From: Bacteroidota bacterium
GTDB taxonomy: Bacteria > Bacteroidota > Bacteroidia > Chitinophagales > Chitinophagaceae
Reading direction: 5' to 3'
Length of the DNA stretch: 64,000 nucleotides
Assembly (NCBI GenBank): GCA_030706735.1
Contig: JAUZNZ010000003.1
Location: 62,001 to 126,000, forward strand
Part shown: piece by piece, positions 33,816 through 42,455 of the stretch
How positions within the stretch are numbered: the stretch's first letter is position 1
How the letters are laid out: each line of letters starts with the position of its first letter
Position numbers and translations under genes: made by a program
The notes under the pieces: generated by a model
Told to the model about the DNA's origin: nothing
Seen by the model: the letters and a program-made list of their open reading frames with translations, nothing else
The model's database searches: none

Positions 33816-35468
33816 ATGAATGCATCCCGAACAATGTTCATGGCATACCTGCTATGCCTTTTTCTTCCGGCTTGCCATTCCCGCCGGCACGCAGACCTGA
33901 TCCTCCATAACGGCCAGGTCTATACGGTCGACAGCGGCTTCCATGACGCTGAAGCGTTTGCCGTCAGGGACGGCAGGATCCTGGCTGTGGGCAGCGAGCG
34001 GGAGATCATGGATCACTATGAGGCAGATAGTCTCGAAGACGCCGGAGGCCATGCCGTCTTTCCTGGCTTTATTGACGCCCATGCCCATTTCCTCAGTTAT
34101 GGTCAGTCCTTGTTCAGCGTCCGCCTCGCGGGTTCCGCAAGTTTCGAGGAGGTCGTGGACAGGGTGCGACAGTTCGCGGCCGCCCGTCCGGGCGAACCCT
34201 GGATCACAGGCCGGGGCTGGGACCAAAACAAATTCCCGGGCAAGACGTTTCCGGAGAATAGCCTGCTGAATGCGGCTTTTCCATTAACGCCGGTCGTGCT
34301 GGGGCGCGTGGACGGTCATGCCCTGATCGCCAATGCGCGGGCGCTGGACCTTGCGGGGATCCGGCCGGGCCAACACGTCGACGGAGGAGTTGTCGAAACA
34401 AAGAATGGACGGCTGACCGGCATCCTGATCGATAACGCGCAACGCCTGATGCATTCGAAAATGCCCGTGCCCACCCAGGCGGACTATGCGCGCTGGCTGC
34501 TGGCGGCGCAGCAGGAATGCTTTGCGCAAGGGCTCACGACCGTCACGGATTGCGGATTGGATGCGAACGACATCGACCGGATCGACAGCCTGCAACAGCA
34601 GGGAAGGTTGCTGATGCGTTTATACATCATGTTTAGTGACACCAGGGAGAACCTGAAGCGCGCGCTGGCCAGAGGACCCTATAAGACCGACCGGCTCTTT
34701 GTCAAGGCCGTAAAAGTATATGCGGATGGAGCATTGGGCAGCCGCGGGGCCTGCCTTTTGCAGCCCTATGCCGATGAACCGGGATGGAAGGGATTTTTAC
34801 TGAGCCCCTTGTCGCACTATGATTCCCTGGCAAAGCTGCTGGCCGGAACGGATTTCCAGATGTGCACGCACGCGATCGGCGATTCGGCCAATCGCGTCAT
34901 CCTGAAGCTGTATAATAAATATTTGAAGGGAACGAATGACAGGAGATGGCGCATCGAGCATGCCCAGGTGATCAATGACCGCGATTTCGACTTATTTGGT
35001 AATGCATCCATCATCCCTTCGGTTCAGCCCACACATGCCACGAGCGATATGTATTGGGCGGGCAATCGGCTCGGCCCGGAACGGGAAAAGGGTGCGTATG
35101 CCTGCAAGCGGCTGCTTGAGCAGAACGGATGGCTTCCGCTGGGCACGGATTTTCCGGTGGAGGATATCAGCCCGTTCAAAACGTTCTTCGCGGCGGTATT
35201 CCGGGTCGATGCAAGAGGGACTCCCGGAGGAGGGTTCCAGATAGAGAATGCATTGAGCCGGAAGGAAACGATCATGGGGATGACTATCTGGGCGGCCAAA
35301 GCGGATTTTCTGGAAAAAGAGGTAGGCAGTCTCGAAGCCGGCAAGCGCGCTGATTTCATCATCCTGGATAGGGATCTGATGAAGGTTCCGGAAGAGGAGG
35401 TATTGTCGGCAAAGGTGATCGCTACTTTTTCGGGCGGCCGGCGGGTCTATTCATCATCGAAAAACTAG
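33816..35468 (+). CDS. YtcJ-like amidohydrolase, lipoprotein
   Basis: 550 residues. Signal peptide ending LPAC makes it a probable lipoprotein. Metal-dependent hydrolase of the amidohydrolase superfamily: GFIDAHAHFLSYG (first metal site), KVYADGALGSRGA, CTHAIGDSANRV, IEHAQVI and GTDFPVEDISPF. Substrate unknown, probably an amide, carbamate or ester outside the cytoplasm. Confidence 0.9.
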   Translation: MNASRTMFMAYLLCLFLPACHSRRHADLILHNGQVYTVDSGFHDAEAFAVRDGRILAVGSEREIMDHYEADSLEDAGGHAVFPGFIDAHAHFLSYGQSLFSVRLAGSASFEEVVDRVRQFAAARPGEPWITGRGWDQNKFPGKTFPENSLLNAAFPLTPVVLGRVDGHALIANARALDLAGIRPGQHVDGGVVETKNGRLTGILIDNAQRLMHSKMPVPTQADYARWLLAAQQECFAQGLTTVTDCGLDANDIDRIDSLQQQGRLLMRLYIMFSDTRENLKRALARGPYKTDRLFVKAVKVYADGALGSRGACLLQPYADEPGWKGFLLSPLSHYDSLAKLLAGTDFQMCTHAIGDSANRVILKLYNKYLKGTNDRRWRIEHAQVINDRDFDLFGNASIIPSVQPTHATSDMYWAGNRLGPEREKGAYACKRLLEQNGWLPLGTDFPVEDISPFKTFFAAVFRVDARGTPGGGFQIENALSRKETIMGMTIWAAKADFLEKEVGSLEAGKRADFIILDRDLMKVPEEEVLSAKVIATFSGGRRVYSSSKN

Positions 35469-35473
35469 CAAGC

Positions 35474-36469
35474 ATGGAGTACAGGCAATTAGGTGGGTCT
35501 GGTTTAACCGTCTCCGCCATCAGCTTCGGCGCATGGGCCATCGGTGGCTGGATGTGGGGAGGGTCGGAAAGGCGGGATGCGGTGGAGGCGATCCGGGTGT
35601 CTCATCAGTTGGGTGTAACGTCGATAGATACGGCCCCTGTTTATGGCCAGGGCCTGAGCGAAGAGATCGTTGGCGAGGCCCTGCAGGGGATTCCCCGTGA
35701 CAAGGTGCAGATCCTGACGAAATATGGCATGCGCTGGGATGAGAAGAAAGGAGACTTTGCGTTCAGCAGCCGGGATAATGCCGGACATCCGCTGGAGATC
35801 TATAAATATGCCGGCCGCGACAGCATCGTCAGGGAATGCGAGGATAGCCTCCGCCGGCTGCGGACCGACTACATTGACCTGTACCAGATCCATTGGCCGG
35901 ACCGGACGACTCCGATCCACGAGACCATGGAGGCGGTAGCCGGCCTGCTGAAGCAAGGCAAGATCCGCGCGGCGGGGGTATGCAATTACAACGTGGAGCA
36001 AATGAAGGAGGCCGACGCCGTGATCGGGCTGGCCTCCAACCAGGTGCCGTTCAGCATGCTTAACCAGGGGATCGGGAAAGACCTGGTTCCCTGGTGCATC
36101 AACCATAACAAAAGTATCCTCGCCTACAGCCCTCTGCAACGGGGCCTGCTGACCGGCAAGATCAGGCCCGGGCAGCGGTTCGGAGAAGGGGATACCCGGG
36201 CGGGCAACAAATTCTATAAAGACGAGAATATCCGGCGTGTGAACGCCTTCCTGGAAAGCCTGCGACCCCTGGCGGAAGAAAAGAAGGCCGGCCTGTCCCA
36301 GCTCGTCATTCGCTGGACGATTGAACAACCGGGCATCACGATCGCATTGGTCGGCGCGCGGGACGCCAGGCAGGCAGAACAAAATGCCAGGGCGATCGAT
36401 ATCACCTTGACCCCGGAAGAATTGCGCGGCATCAACGCTAAACTCGCCACCTTGCAATTGGTGGATTAG
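35474..36469 (+). CDS. Aldo/keto reductase
   Basis: 331 residues, NADP-dependent TIM barrel. The catalytic Asp and Tyr are in SIDTAPVYGQGLSEE, the Lys in QILTKYGM and the His in LYQIHWPD; SPLQRGLLTGK and the C-terminal IALVGARDARQAEQN form the cofactor site. Five bases after the amidohydrolase gene; physiological substrate not evident. Confidence 0.94.
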   Translation: MEYRQLGGSGLTVSAISFGAWAIGGWMWGGSERRDAVEAIRVSHQLGVTSIDTAPVYGQGLSEEIVGEALQGIPRDKVQILTKYGMRWDEKKGDFAFSSRDNAGHPLEIYKYAGRDSIVRECEDSLRRLRTDYIDLYQIHWPDRTTPIHETMEAVAGLLKQGKIRAAGVCNYNVEQMKEADAVIGLASNQVPFSMLNQGIGKDLVPWCINHNKSILAYSPLQRGLLTGKIRPGQRFGEGDTRAGNKFYKDENIRRVNAFLESLRPLAEEKKAGLSQLVIRWTIEQPGITIALVGARDARQAEQNARAIDITLTPEELRGINAKLATLQLVD

Positions 36470-36471
36470 CG

Positions 36472-37770
36472 TTATTTGAACTGCAGGTTCAGCGAGACGA
36501 CATCCGAAATGAGATCGGTGGTTTGCGTGTAATGCCCATATCGTATCTCAACCATCTTCAGGGCGGTGCCCCCGACGCCCTTCGGCGGCGCCCACCTGAT
36601 GCCTGCGCCGAAAAAATGACTGTCGAATCCGGCGAGGGCATAGTTGCTCGTATAATACGTATCGGTCGGGGAATGGCCCAGGTATGGGGCAAAATAAGTG
36701 GACGCCGATTGGGTGTAGAATCTATAAAACGGAGACACGGAAAAGAAAGGAGTGATCTTGACCGGCACCTCGAGCATGGCCGTGTGCGACATCAATCCCC
36801 AGTCGTCGATATAGAAACGGTAATAGCTGCGTAGGATGACCCGGTCGCCAAGGAAATAGTTCAGGCGCAGGCCGATCGGCAGCTTGAACCGCCGGGAGGG
36901 CAGGTTTTCAATCGTGTCCTTTCCCGTATTTAAATAGACCCGATGGAATGGCAGGCCGAGATAACCGGTCTGGTAGACCAGGTCGGTGGTGATGCTGCCC
37001 TGCATCCGTTGATTGATCACCTGGGAGAAAGAGAAGGACGCGGAATACGTATCCCTCGATCGGGAAGGGATATTCAGCCGGGATCCTTTGTCTACGACCT
37101 CTCCGGTGCCATAGCTCAGGGCTTCAGTCCGGCCGCTCGCCGTCGTGATGTAAATGATGCTGTCCGTGGACGGCACATTCTTGATGGAGTCGATCGGAAT
37201 GAATTCCGAAGGTTTGATCATTTTTATCTGATCGAAATAGCCGGTTAGCTTGGCGCTGAACTCTCCATTGGAATGGTTCTTTTTTGAGAACGAGGTGTTG
37301 AGCCCAATGGAATGATAATAATTATGTTCAGCCGAATAGTAGGCGCCGAGCCCGAACGAAGTCCCCTTCCTTTCGTTTTCGATGAGCCAGTCGAGTGTTG
37401 GATAAAGTCTCATTCCGTCGCGCTTTGCGCGGCCATTGGAATCGACAAAGGCCTGTGAAGCCGCCGTATGGTAATCGATGCCGAATCCCCCGGTCAGCGA
37501 ATTCTTTCGTCCCTTTGCATCCCATCCGACGAATTTTATCTCGAGCCCGTTGGCCAGGTCGGTGACGTCGCCATTACCCTTGCTGTCGGGCCGCCCGCCC
37601 ATGACGGACGACTTGTCGGCCGTTTGCGTGTAGTAACTGGATACGAGGTTCACCTCATCCAGTCGCAGCTTCCTCGGGGTATAACCCGCGCTGTCCTTTG
37701 GACCCACCTGGGAAAATGCATGGAACAGGAACAGGGTGAGGCCGACAACGGTCAAACATATTTTCTTCAT
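36472..37770 (-). CDS. DUF3570 outer-membrane beta-barrel protein
   Basis: 432 residues. Signal peptide 1-20, then alternating amphipathic strands throughout (ARGRKNSLTGGFGIDYHTAAS, FSFSQVINQRMQGSITTDLVYQ) ending VVSLNLQFK, typical of an outer-membrane barrel. Last gene of the thioredoxin-ApbE-DUF4266-DUF3570 operon, 27 bases after DUF4266. A conduit or anchor for an extracytoplasmic redox process is inference. Confidence 0.88.
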   Translation of the reverse strand: MKKICLTVVGLTLFLFHAFSQVGPKDSAGYTPRKLRLDEVNLVSSYYTQTADKSSVMGGRPDSKGNGDVTDLANGLEIKFVGWDAKGRKNSLTGGFGIDYHTAASQAFVDSNGRAKRDGMRLYPTLDWLIENERKGTSFGLGAYYSAEHNYYHSIGLNTSFSKKNHSNGEFSAKLTGYFDQIKMIKPSEFIPIDSIKNVPSTDSIIYITTASGRTEALSYGTGEVVDKGSRLNIPSRSRDTYSASFSFSQVINQRMQGSITTDLVYQTGYLGLPFHRVYLNTGKDTIENLPSRRFKLPIGLRLNYFLGDRVILRSYYRFYIDDWGLMSHTAMLEVPVKITPFFSVSPFYRFYTQSASTYFAPYLGHSPTDTYYTSNYALAGFDSHFFGAGIRWAPPKGVGGTALKMVEIRYGHYTQTTDLISDVVSLNLQFK

Positions 37771-37797
37771 GTGCCAGATTGAACGATGTACTAATTA

Positions 37798-38043
37798 TCA
37801 ATTGCATCCGCAGCCGCCCCCGGTCTTGCCCCCGTTGGCTCCTGACGTGCCTTCCCGGTAGGATTGGGCATTGAGCTCATTCTTTTCCACCTTCCGGTTC
37901 GACAAGCTCATTTCCGAATCGTTGATCCGGCTCTTTTGGTATTCCTTTACGTGCGCGCAGCCTGCCAGGACAAAGGCTGCGGCGGGGATCATCCACATTT
38001 TGATCAATAGTGTTCTTAACATACGTACTTTTTGAATGGACAT
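37798..38043 (-). CDS. DUF4266 small lipoprotein with glycine-cysteine tail
   Basis: 81 residues: lipoprotein signal ending in VLAGC, a polar middle, and a Gly-rich end with two Cys (GGGCGCN), the family hallmark. The tail also has TSGANGG, close to but not matching the FMN-acceptor motif (Asp-x-x-Ser/Thr-Gly-Ala-Ser/Thr) that ApbE uses, because the acceptor position is Asn. Its ATG follows the apbE stop directly (TGAATG). Another possible start is at 38022. Confidence 0.88.
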   Translation of the reverse strand: MSIQKVRMLRTLLIKMWMIPAAAFVLAGCAHVKEYQKSRINDSEMSLSNRKVEKNELNAQSYREGTSGANGGKTGGGCGCN

Positions 38044-39033
38044 TCAGGTGAAATGAATATTGGCCGACCGGTGAACTTTATTGTCGTCATCGATGATGAT
38101 GGCTTCGATATCCTTCATTTGGTTGATCATATCCAAACCGGCGGAAATGCCCATTATCATCACCGGGGTGGCCATCGCATCCGCTATTTCCGCGTTTGGA
38201 CAAATGATCGTCACGCTCTTGACGCCCCGGATAGGCAACCCGGTGCGCGGATCGATGGTATGTGAATATTTCCTGCCGCCAACCATAATGAATTTTTCGT
38301 AATTCCCTGAAGTCGCCAGCGCCATATCCGTCACGGCGAGATAGGAGATGACCTGGTCCTTCTCATCCGGATTGATGATGCCGATCCTCCAGGGACTGCC
38401 GCCCGGCTGCGCGCCCCAGACGGTCAGATCGCCGGAAGCGTTGACGATGCCCGCCCTCACACCCTTCTGCTGCAGCAAACGTCGGGCCCGCTCGGCCGCA
38501 TAACCCTTGCCGATGCCGCCGAATCCGATCCGCATGCCCGGCTCCTTCAGGAATACCGTGCAATCGGCCGCATTCATGATGATATTCCGGTAATTGATCA
38601 GCCTGACCATTTTCTTTGCGGTTGCTTTGTCGGGAAGGCTGGTCATGGTCTGGTCGAAGTTCCACAGTCGTTTGTCGACCGAACCGTAAGTAAGGTCGAA
38701 TGCGCCTTGTGTGGCGCGGGAGATCCGGTTTGCCCGTTCGATCAGGTCAAAGGTCTCCTTGCTCACCCTTACAGGACAGATGCCCGCATTCCGGTTAATG
38801 AGATTCGTCTCGCTTTCGTCGTTGAAGGTGGTCAGTAATGCCTCGATCCGTCGGATCTCTTCGATGGCGGCCTCGATGCGTTCCCGGGCCCAATCCTCGC
38901 TGCCGGCCACCACGCCGATCTCGAATTTGTTCCCCATCAGCTTCACCGTTCGCTTATGCACTGACTCTTTGCCGGCAACAGGGCGCGCCCGGGTCTCTTC
39001 CTGCGCTCCGGCCGGCATATGCTGCACTATCAT
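38044..39033 (-). CDS. apbE: FAD:protein FMN transferase (ApbE family)
   Basis: Transfers FMN from FAD to Ser/Thr of partner proteins. 329 residues from the ATG at 39033, which overlaps the thioredoxin stop (ATGA). Motifs: TFNDESETN, FDLTYGSVDKRLW, RIGFGGIGKGYAAERA, VNASGDLTVWG and TIDPRTGLP, with the metal site near TPVMIMG. No signal peptide or lipobox is apparent, unusual for a family that mostly acts in the periplasm; the longer frame to 39114 does not add one. Confidence 0.93.
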   Translation of the reverse strand: MIVQHMPAGAQEETRARPVAGKESVHKRTVKLMGNKFEIGVVAGSEDWARERIEAAIEEIRRIEALLTTFNDESETNLINRNAGICPVRVSKETFDLIERANRISRATQGAFDLTYGSVDKRLWNFDQTMTSLPDKATAKKMVRLINYRNIIMNAADCTVFLKEPGMRIGFGGIGKGYAAERARRLLQQKGVRAGIVNASGDLTVWGAQPGGSPWRIGIINPDEKDQVISYLAVTDMALATSGNYEKFIMVGGRKYSHTIDPRTGLPIRGVKSVTIICPNAEIADAMATPVMIMGISAGLDMINQMKDIEAIIIDDDNKVHRSANIHFT

Positions 39034-39479
39034 GGATTCTGTTTGTCTTCTTCGATCGCTTGCTGCACCTCCTGGCGAAAGACGGCAGGGGCAAGACCTG
39101 AATAGCCGTCCCATTCCCTCAACACTTTTCCACGGGCATCCAATAGGACGGTAAAGGGAAATTTGCCTTTTGCATCGTACTGCTCCGCCATGGCGTCATT
39201 CAATGCCTGCTGCCTGGCCGGGAGCCGGTTCTTTTTCATCCTTGGGAAATCGGCATTGACCATTACCAGTTCCGAATCGGCGAAGTTCATGAATACCTCG
39301 CTTTCGAAGACCTCTTTTCGCATACGCATGCAAGGCCCGCACCAGTCCGAACCTGAAAAGTTGAGCAGGATATGCCGGTGCTCACTGACCGCGAGCTGCC
39401 GCGCCTCCGAAAGATCATGATGCCAGACGGGGGTAGAAAAAAAGGTTGCCGCCAGGAGCAAAGGGAAAATGTTCTTCAT
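39030..39479 (-). CDS. Exported thioredoxin-fold protein
   Basis: 149 residues from the ATG at 39479. Signal peptide about 1-18, then a thioredoxin fold with redox site CGPC at 47-50 (SGSDWCGPCMRMRKEV) and the cis-Pro region FPFTVLLD. First gene of the ApbE operon; may keep the DUF4266 cysteines reduced or move electrons to them. Confidence 0.9.
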   Translation of the reverse strand: MKNIFPLLLAATFFSTPVWHHDLSEARQLAVSEHRHILLNFSGSDWCGPCMRMRKEVFESEVFMNFADSELVMVNADFPRMKKNRLPARQQALNDAMAEQYDAKGKFPFTVLLDARGKVLREWDGYSGLAPAVFRQEVQQAIEEDKQNP

Positions 39480-39613
39480 AACGAATCCTATTAGGCCTGC
39501 ATATCGGATTATACGGCCACTTTGCCCCGGGGGTTGCGCGGCGACCCGATTAATGCCACTCCTTTTGAGCAACTTTCAGGCCGAAGGGCGCTCCGGCCCC
39601 TTTCTTGCCGCAC

Positions 39614-40369
39614 TTAGCGGCGGGCGACCAATCTATTTACTACTTTTTTAACAGTTTTTACCGGGATGGCGAAAGAATAGCCGGCATAGGCGCCCGTCGG
39701 CGAGGCAAAATAGGAATTGATGCCGATCAGCCGCCCTTCGGCATTGACCAGCGGACCGCCGCTGTTGCCGTGGTTAATGGCCACATCGGTCTGGATGAGA
39801 GATCGGGGATACATGGGCTTCGTGGTCGTATTTTGTCCATCGGGAGCGAGCCTGGCGCTGACAATCCCGGCCGTGACCGTAGTACCCAGATCCAGGGGAT
39901 AACCCGCAGCCAATACCCACTGGCCGGGCCTGGGATCTTCGGAACCCCCGTAGAGCAGGTAGGGTAACTCGTCCGCGTCGATCTTCAGTACGGCAAGATC
40001 ATTGTCTGCATCGCTCCCGACGAGTTTGGCAGGGAAGGATCGACGGTTGCTCAGGATCACCCGGATATCCGAGGCGCCCTCCACTACGTGATTATTGGTG
40101 ACGAGATAACCGTCCGGGCTGATGAGGGCGCCCGACCCTGATCCATTCCCCGGTTGGGCATAGGGATTGAACGGGTTGCCGGGACGGCGGTTCCTGACGG
40201 TGATATGCACGGTGGCCGCTATGGCCGTGCGCGCTGCCCCGATAAAGTTCGCCGGGCCGGCGGCCCGGACGGCCATGGGGTAACCTGGCACCTGGTCGCT
40301 GCCGTAGAGGATGCCGGCAACCAGGATACCGCTCACCAGGACCGCCGGGAAAAGCTGTTTAATCGTCAT
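39614..40369 (-). CDS. HtrA-like trypsin-fold protease without PDZ domain
   Basis: 251 residues. N-terminal signal or anchor (about 6-22), then a complete trypsin-like domain with H94 (VTNNHVV), D124 (DNDLAVLKI) and S203 (HGNSGGPLV). It ends VKKVVNRLVARR, exactly where DegP/DegQ enter their PDZ domains, and the downstream frame does not encode one. It may be a naturally single-domain protease or a shortened one. Confidence 0.92.
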   Translation of the reverse strand: MTIKQLFPAVLVSGILVAGILYGSDQVPGYPMAVRAAGPANFIGAARTAIAATVHITVRNRRPGNPFNPYAQPGNGSGSGALISPDGYLVTNNHVVEGASDIRVILSNRRSFPAKLVGSDADNDLAVLKIDADELPYLLYGGSEDPRPGQWVLAAGYPLDLGTTVTAGIVSARLAPDGQNTTTKPMYPRSLIQTDVAINHGNSGGPLVNAEGRLIGINSYFASPTGAYAGYSFAIPVKTVKKVVNRLVARR

Positions 40370-40504
40370 GGCTCAAGCTTTGCGGAACAAGGTAGAGCAA
40401 GAAGCCAGGTCGGGAGCCGGGTGCCCCGGGGTTTAACAAAAAATTTACTAAGACCTTCGTAGATGAGGATTTTGTATATTCGGAATAATAAAAACCATTG
40501 CTAT

Positions 40505-40921
40505 ATGATCAAGTTTCACGAACTCAAACAGGGAGACATCGTATCGGCTGATTATGAGGGCCAGCGTGCCGATGGAGAGGTCATCGAATTGAATGGCGAT
40601 GACAAGGAAGTTTGCGTCCGGACCGAGGTACAGGACTTCTGGTACACGTGCGACCAGCTGTATCCCATTTCCCTGGACGACGATCAGTTGCGCAAGTTCC
40701 ATTTTGAACGGCAGGACCTGCCGGGCGGAGGAGTCAAATACCTGAAAGGGCCGTTCCGGATCCTGTTGACCGGCCCGGGAAACTTCTCGTCTTTCGAGAT
40801 GTGGTACCGGGAGGATCGCCGGCACATGGCTAAACCGTTGTATGTCCATGAGTTACAGAATCATTACTACGAGATGACCAAGGTGCACCTGGAACGGGAG
40901 CCGATGGTTAAGGCGGGATAG
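40505..40921 (+). CDS. Conserved hypothetical protein upstream of infA
   Basis: 138 residues from the ATG at 40505; the open frame extends to 40463 but with an unlikely N-terminus. The start MIKFHELKQGDIVSADYEG and KEVCVRTEVQDFWYTCDQLYPI suggest a small SH3-like beta barrel, followed by a mixed C-terminal part. I do not recognise a family. It lies where secY/map would be in many genomes, but is separated from infA by a promoter. Confidence 0.65.
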   Translation: MIKFHELKQGDIVSADYEGQRADGEVIELNGDDKEVCVRTEVQDFWYTCDQLYPISLDDDQLRKFHFERQDLPGGGVKYLKGPFRILLTGPGNFSSFEMWYREDRRHMAKPLYVHELQNHYYEMTKVHLEREPMVKAG

Positions 40922-40974
40922 GGGGTTGCCGACCGGCCGTCCAAGTCCTTTTTCCCTATAAATCAATTTTTTCT

Positions 40975-41014
40975 ACCCGAATTTTCTAATTTCGGGTTAA
41001 TATTCCTATCTTTG
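40975..41014 (+). promoter_or_regulatory. Promoter of the infA-ribosomal operon, with an inverted repeat
   Basis: TATCTTTG (41007-41014) is a perfect -7 box, 16 bases before the infA ATG, with T-rich sequence at the -33 position. Overlapping it upstream is ACCCGAA (40975-40981) / TTCGGGT (40991-40997), a 7-bp inverted repeat that could be a terminator for the upstream gene or an operator. Confidence 0.6.
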
Positions 41015-41030
41015 CGCTCCCAAAAACTGT

Positions 41031-41249
41031 ATGGCGAAACAAGCACTCATTAAGCAGGATGGTACCATTGTAGAAGCCTTATCCAATGCTATGTTCAAGG
41101 TAAAATTGGAAAACGGGCACGAAATTCTGGCCACCATCTCCGGCAAAATGAGAATGAACTATATTCGGATCCTGCCCGGCGACAAGGTGGGCGTGGAGAT
41201 GAGCCCATACGATTTGACAAGGGGAAGGATCATATTCAGGTATAAGTAA
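41031..41249 (+). CDS. infA: Translation initiation factor IF-1
   Basis: 72 residues, the standard OB-fold protein ([30 protein letters not shown]...[12 protein letters not shown]) that binds the ribosomal A site during initiation. First gene of the alpha-type ribosomal operon here. Confidence 0.98.
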   Translation: MAKQALIKQDGTIVEALSNAMFKVKLENGHEILATISGKMRMNYIRILPGDKVGVEMSPYDLTRGRIIFRYK

Positions 41250-41277
41250 GTAAGCCAGTAATCTATAATTATTCGTT

Positions 41278-41394
41278 ATGAAAGTTCGCGCATCCATCAA
41301 GAAACGCAGCGCCGATTGCAAGATCGTGAGGAGGAAGGGCAAACTGTATGTGATCAACAAGAAAAATCCCCGCTTCAAGCAGCGCCAGGGTTAA
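41278..41394 (+). CDS. rpmJ: Ribosomal protein L36, zinc-independent form
   Basis: 38 residues. It begins [20 protein letters not shown] and ends RFKQRQG. Of the four zinc ligands in classical L36 only Cys14 remains, so this is the zinc-free form, usual in Bacteroidota. Located between infA and rpsM as expected. Confidence 0.97.
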   Translation: MKVRASIKKRSADCKIVRRKGKLYVINKKNPRFKQRQG

Positions 41395-41428
41395 CAGGTA
41401 TTAACATCTTAAAACAGAATTCTAATAT

Positions 41429-41809
41429 ATGGCTCGTATTGCCGGGGTAGATTTACCAAAAAATAAGAGAGGAGAGATCGGTCTTACCTATATATACGGT
41501 ATCGGCCGTTCAACCGCTCAGTACATCCTGAACAGGGCGGGCATCAGCCTGGATAAAAAGGTGCATGAGTGGAATGATGACGAACTGAATGCGATCCGCA
41601 ACATCATCACCAATGAAATGAAGGTGGAGGGTGCACTGCGGTCCGAAGTACAGATGAGCATCAAACGCTTATTGGATATCGCCTGTTACCGCGGATTGCG
41701 GCATCGTAAGGGATTACCGGTACGCGGCCAGCGTACACGCACCAACAGTCGTACGCGCAAGGGCAAACGCAAGACGGTTGCCGGCAAAAAGAAGATAGCG
41801 AAGAAATAG
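41429..41809 (+). CDS. rpsM: Ribosomal protein S13
   Basis: 126 residues, normal length; [28 protein letters not shown] start and [21 protein letters not shown] tail. Small-subunit head protein contacting tRNA. Confidence 0.98.
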   Translation: MARIAGVDLPKNKRGEIGLTYIYGIGRSTAQYILNRAGISLDKKVHEWNDDELNAIRNIITNEMKVEGALRSEVQMSIKRLLDIACYRGLRHRKGLPVRGQRTRTNSRTRKGKRKTVAGKKKIAKK

Positions 41810-41827
41810 CGTATATGCACCTTTTTC

Positions 41828-41885
41828 GGATCAATTACGGATACCCGGTGCAGGAGGAGGGTTGATCCGGGTCCCGCTGGCGGGA
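41828..41885 (+). promoter_or_regulatory. Structured leader before rpsK
   Basis: In the 115-base gap GGATCAA (41828-41834) pairs with TTGATCC (41862-41868), followed by TCCCG-4-CGGGA (41872-41885). There is no T-tract, so it is not a terminator; it could be an mRNA site for ribosomal-protein feedback. Confidence 0.3.
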
Positions 41886-41924
41886 TCTGATTGTAAACAG
41901 TAAAGAATACCTCATTTAAGGATC

Positions 41925-42329
41925 ATGGCAAAAGCACAAGCGCCCAGCGCAAAAGCTGCGGCTAAAAAACGGATTGTAAAAGTGGATGTTTATGGCGATG
42001 CACACATCAGCGCCAGCTTCAATAACATCATTATCAGCATTACCAACAAGAACGGACAGGTGATCTCCTGGAGCAGCGCCGGTAAGATGGGCTTCAAAGG
42101 CTCCAAGAAGAATACGCCCTATGCAGCGCAGATGGCCTCCTCCGACGCCGCCAAAACGGCGCTCGATGCAGGGCTCAAGAAGGTGGACGTATTCGTGAAA
42201 GGCCCCGGCTCAGGCCGTGAAAGCGCCATTCGCGCCCTGGCCAATAACGGGATCGAAGTGGTCATGATCAAGGACGTGACCCCGTTGCCGCACAATGGTT
42301 GCCGTCCTCCCAAGAAGCGTAGGGTATAA
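41925..42329 (+). CDS. rpsK: Ribosomal protein S11
   Basis: 134 residues. [21 protein letters not shown] and [15 protein letters not shown] are diagnostic. Platform protein of the small subunit. Confidence 0.98.
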   Translation: MAKAQAPSAKAAAKKRIVKVDVYGDAHISASFNNIIISITNKNGQVISWSSAGKMGFKGSKKNTPYAAQMASSDAAKTALDAGLKKVDVFVKGPGSGRESAIRALANNGIEVVMIKDVTPLPHNGCRPPKKRRV

Positions 42330-42455
42330 CAGATCAACATCGGGTATAACCCCTGTCCAATCGGGATCAGTGGGTATTTAAAAGCCTGTCAGGATTCATT
42401 TTTAAGATTTTTTAATAATCTTGACCGGGAACTAAAAAATCTAATCTACAAATCA

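Noticed and set aside
39530-39613. Hidden PDZ remnant after the HtrA-like gene
   Set aside because: The in-frame translation past the stop is Arg/Gly-rich and does not resemble PDZ; no frameshift restores one in this short gap.
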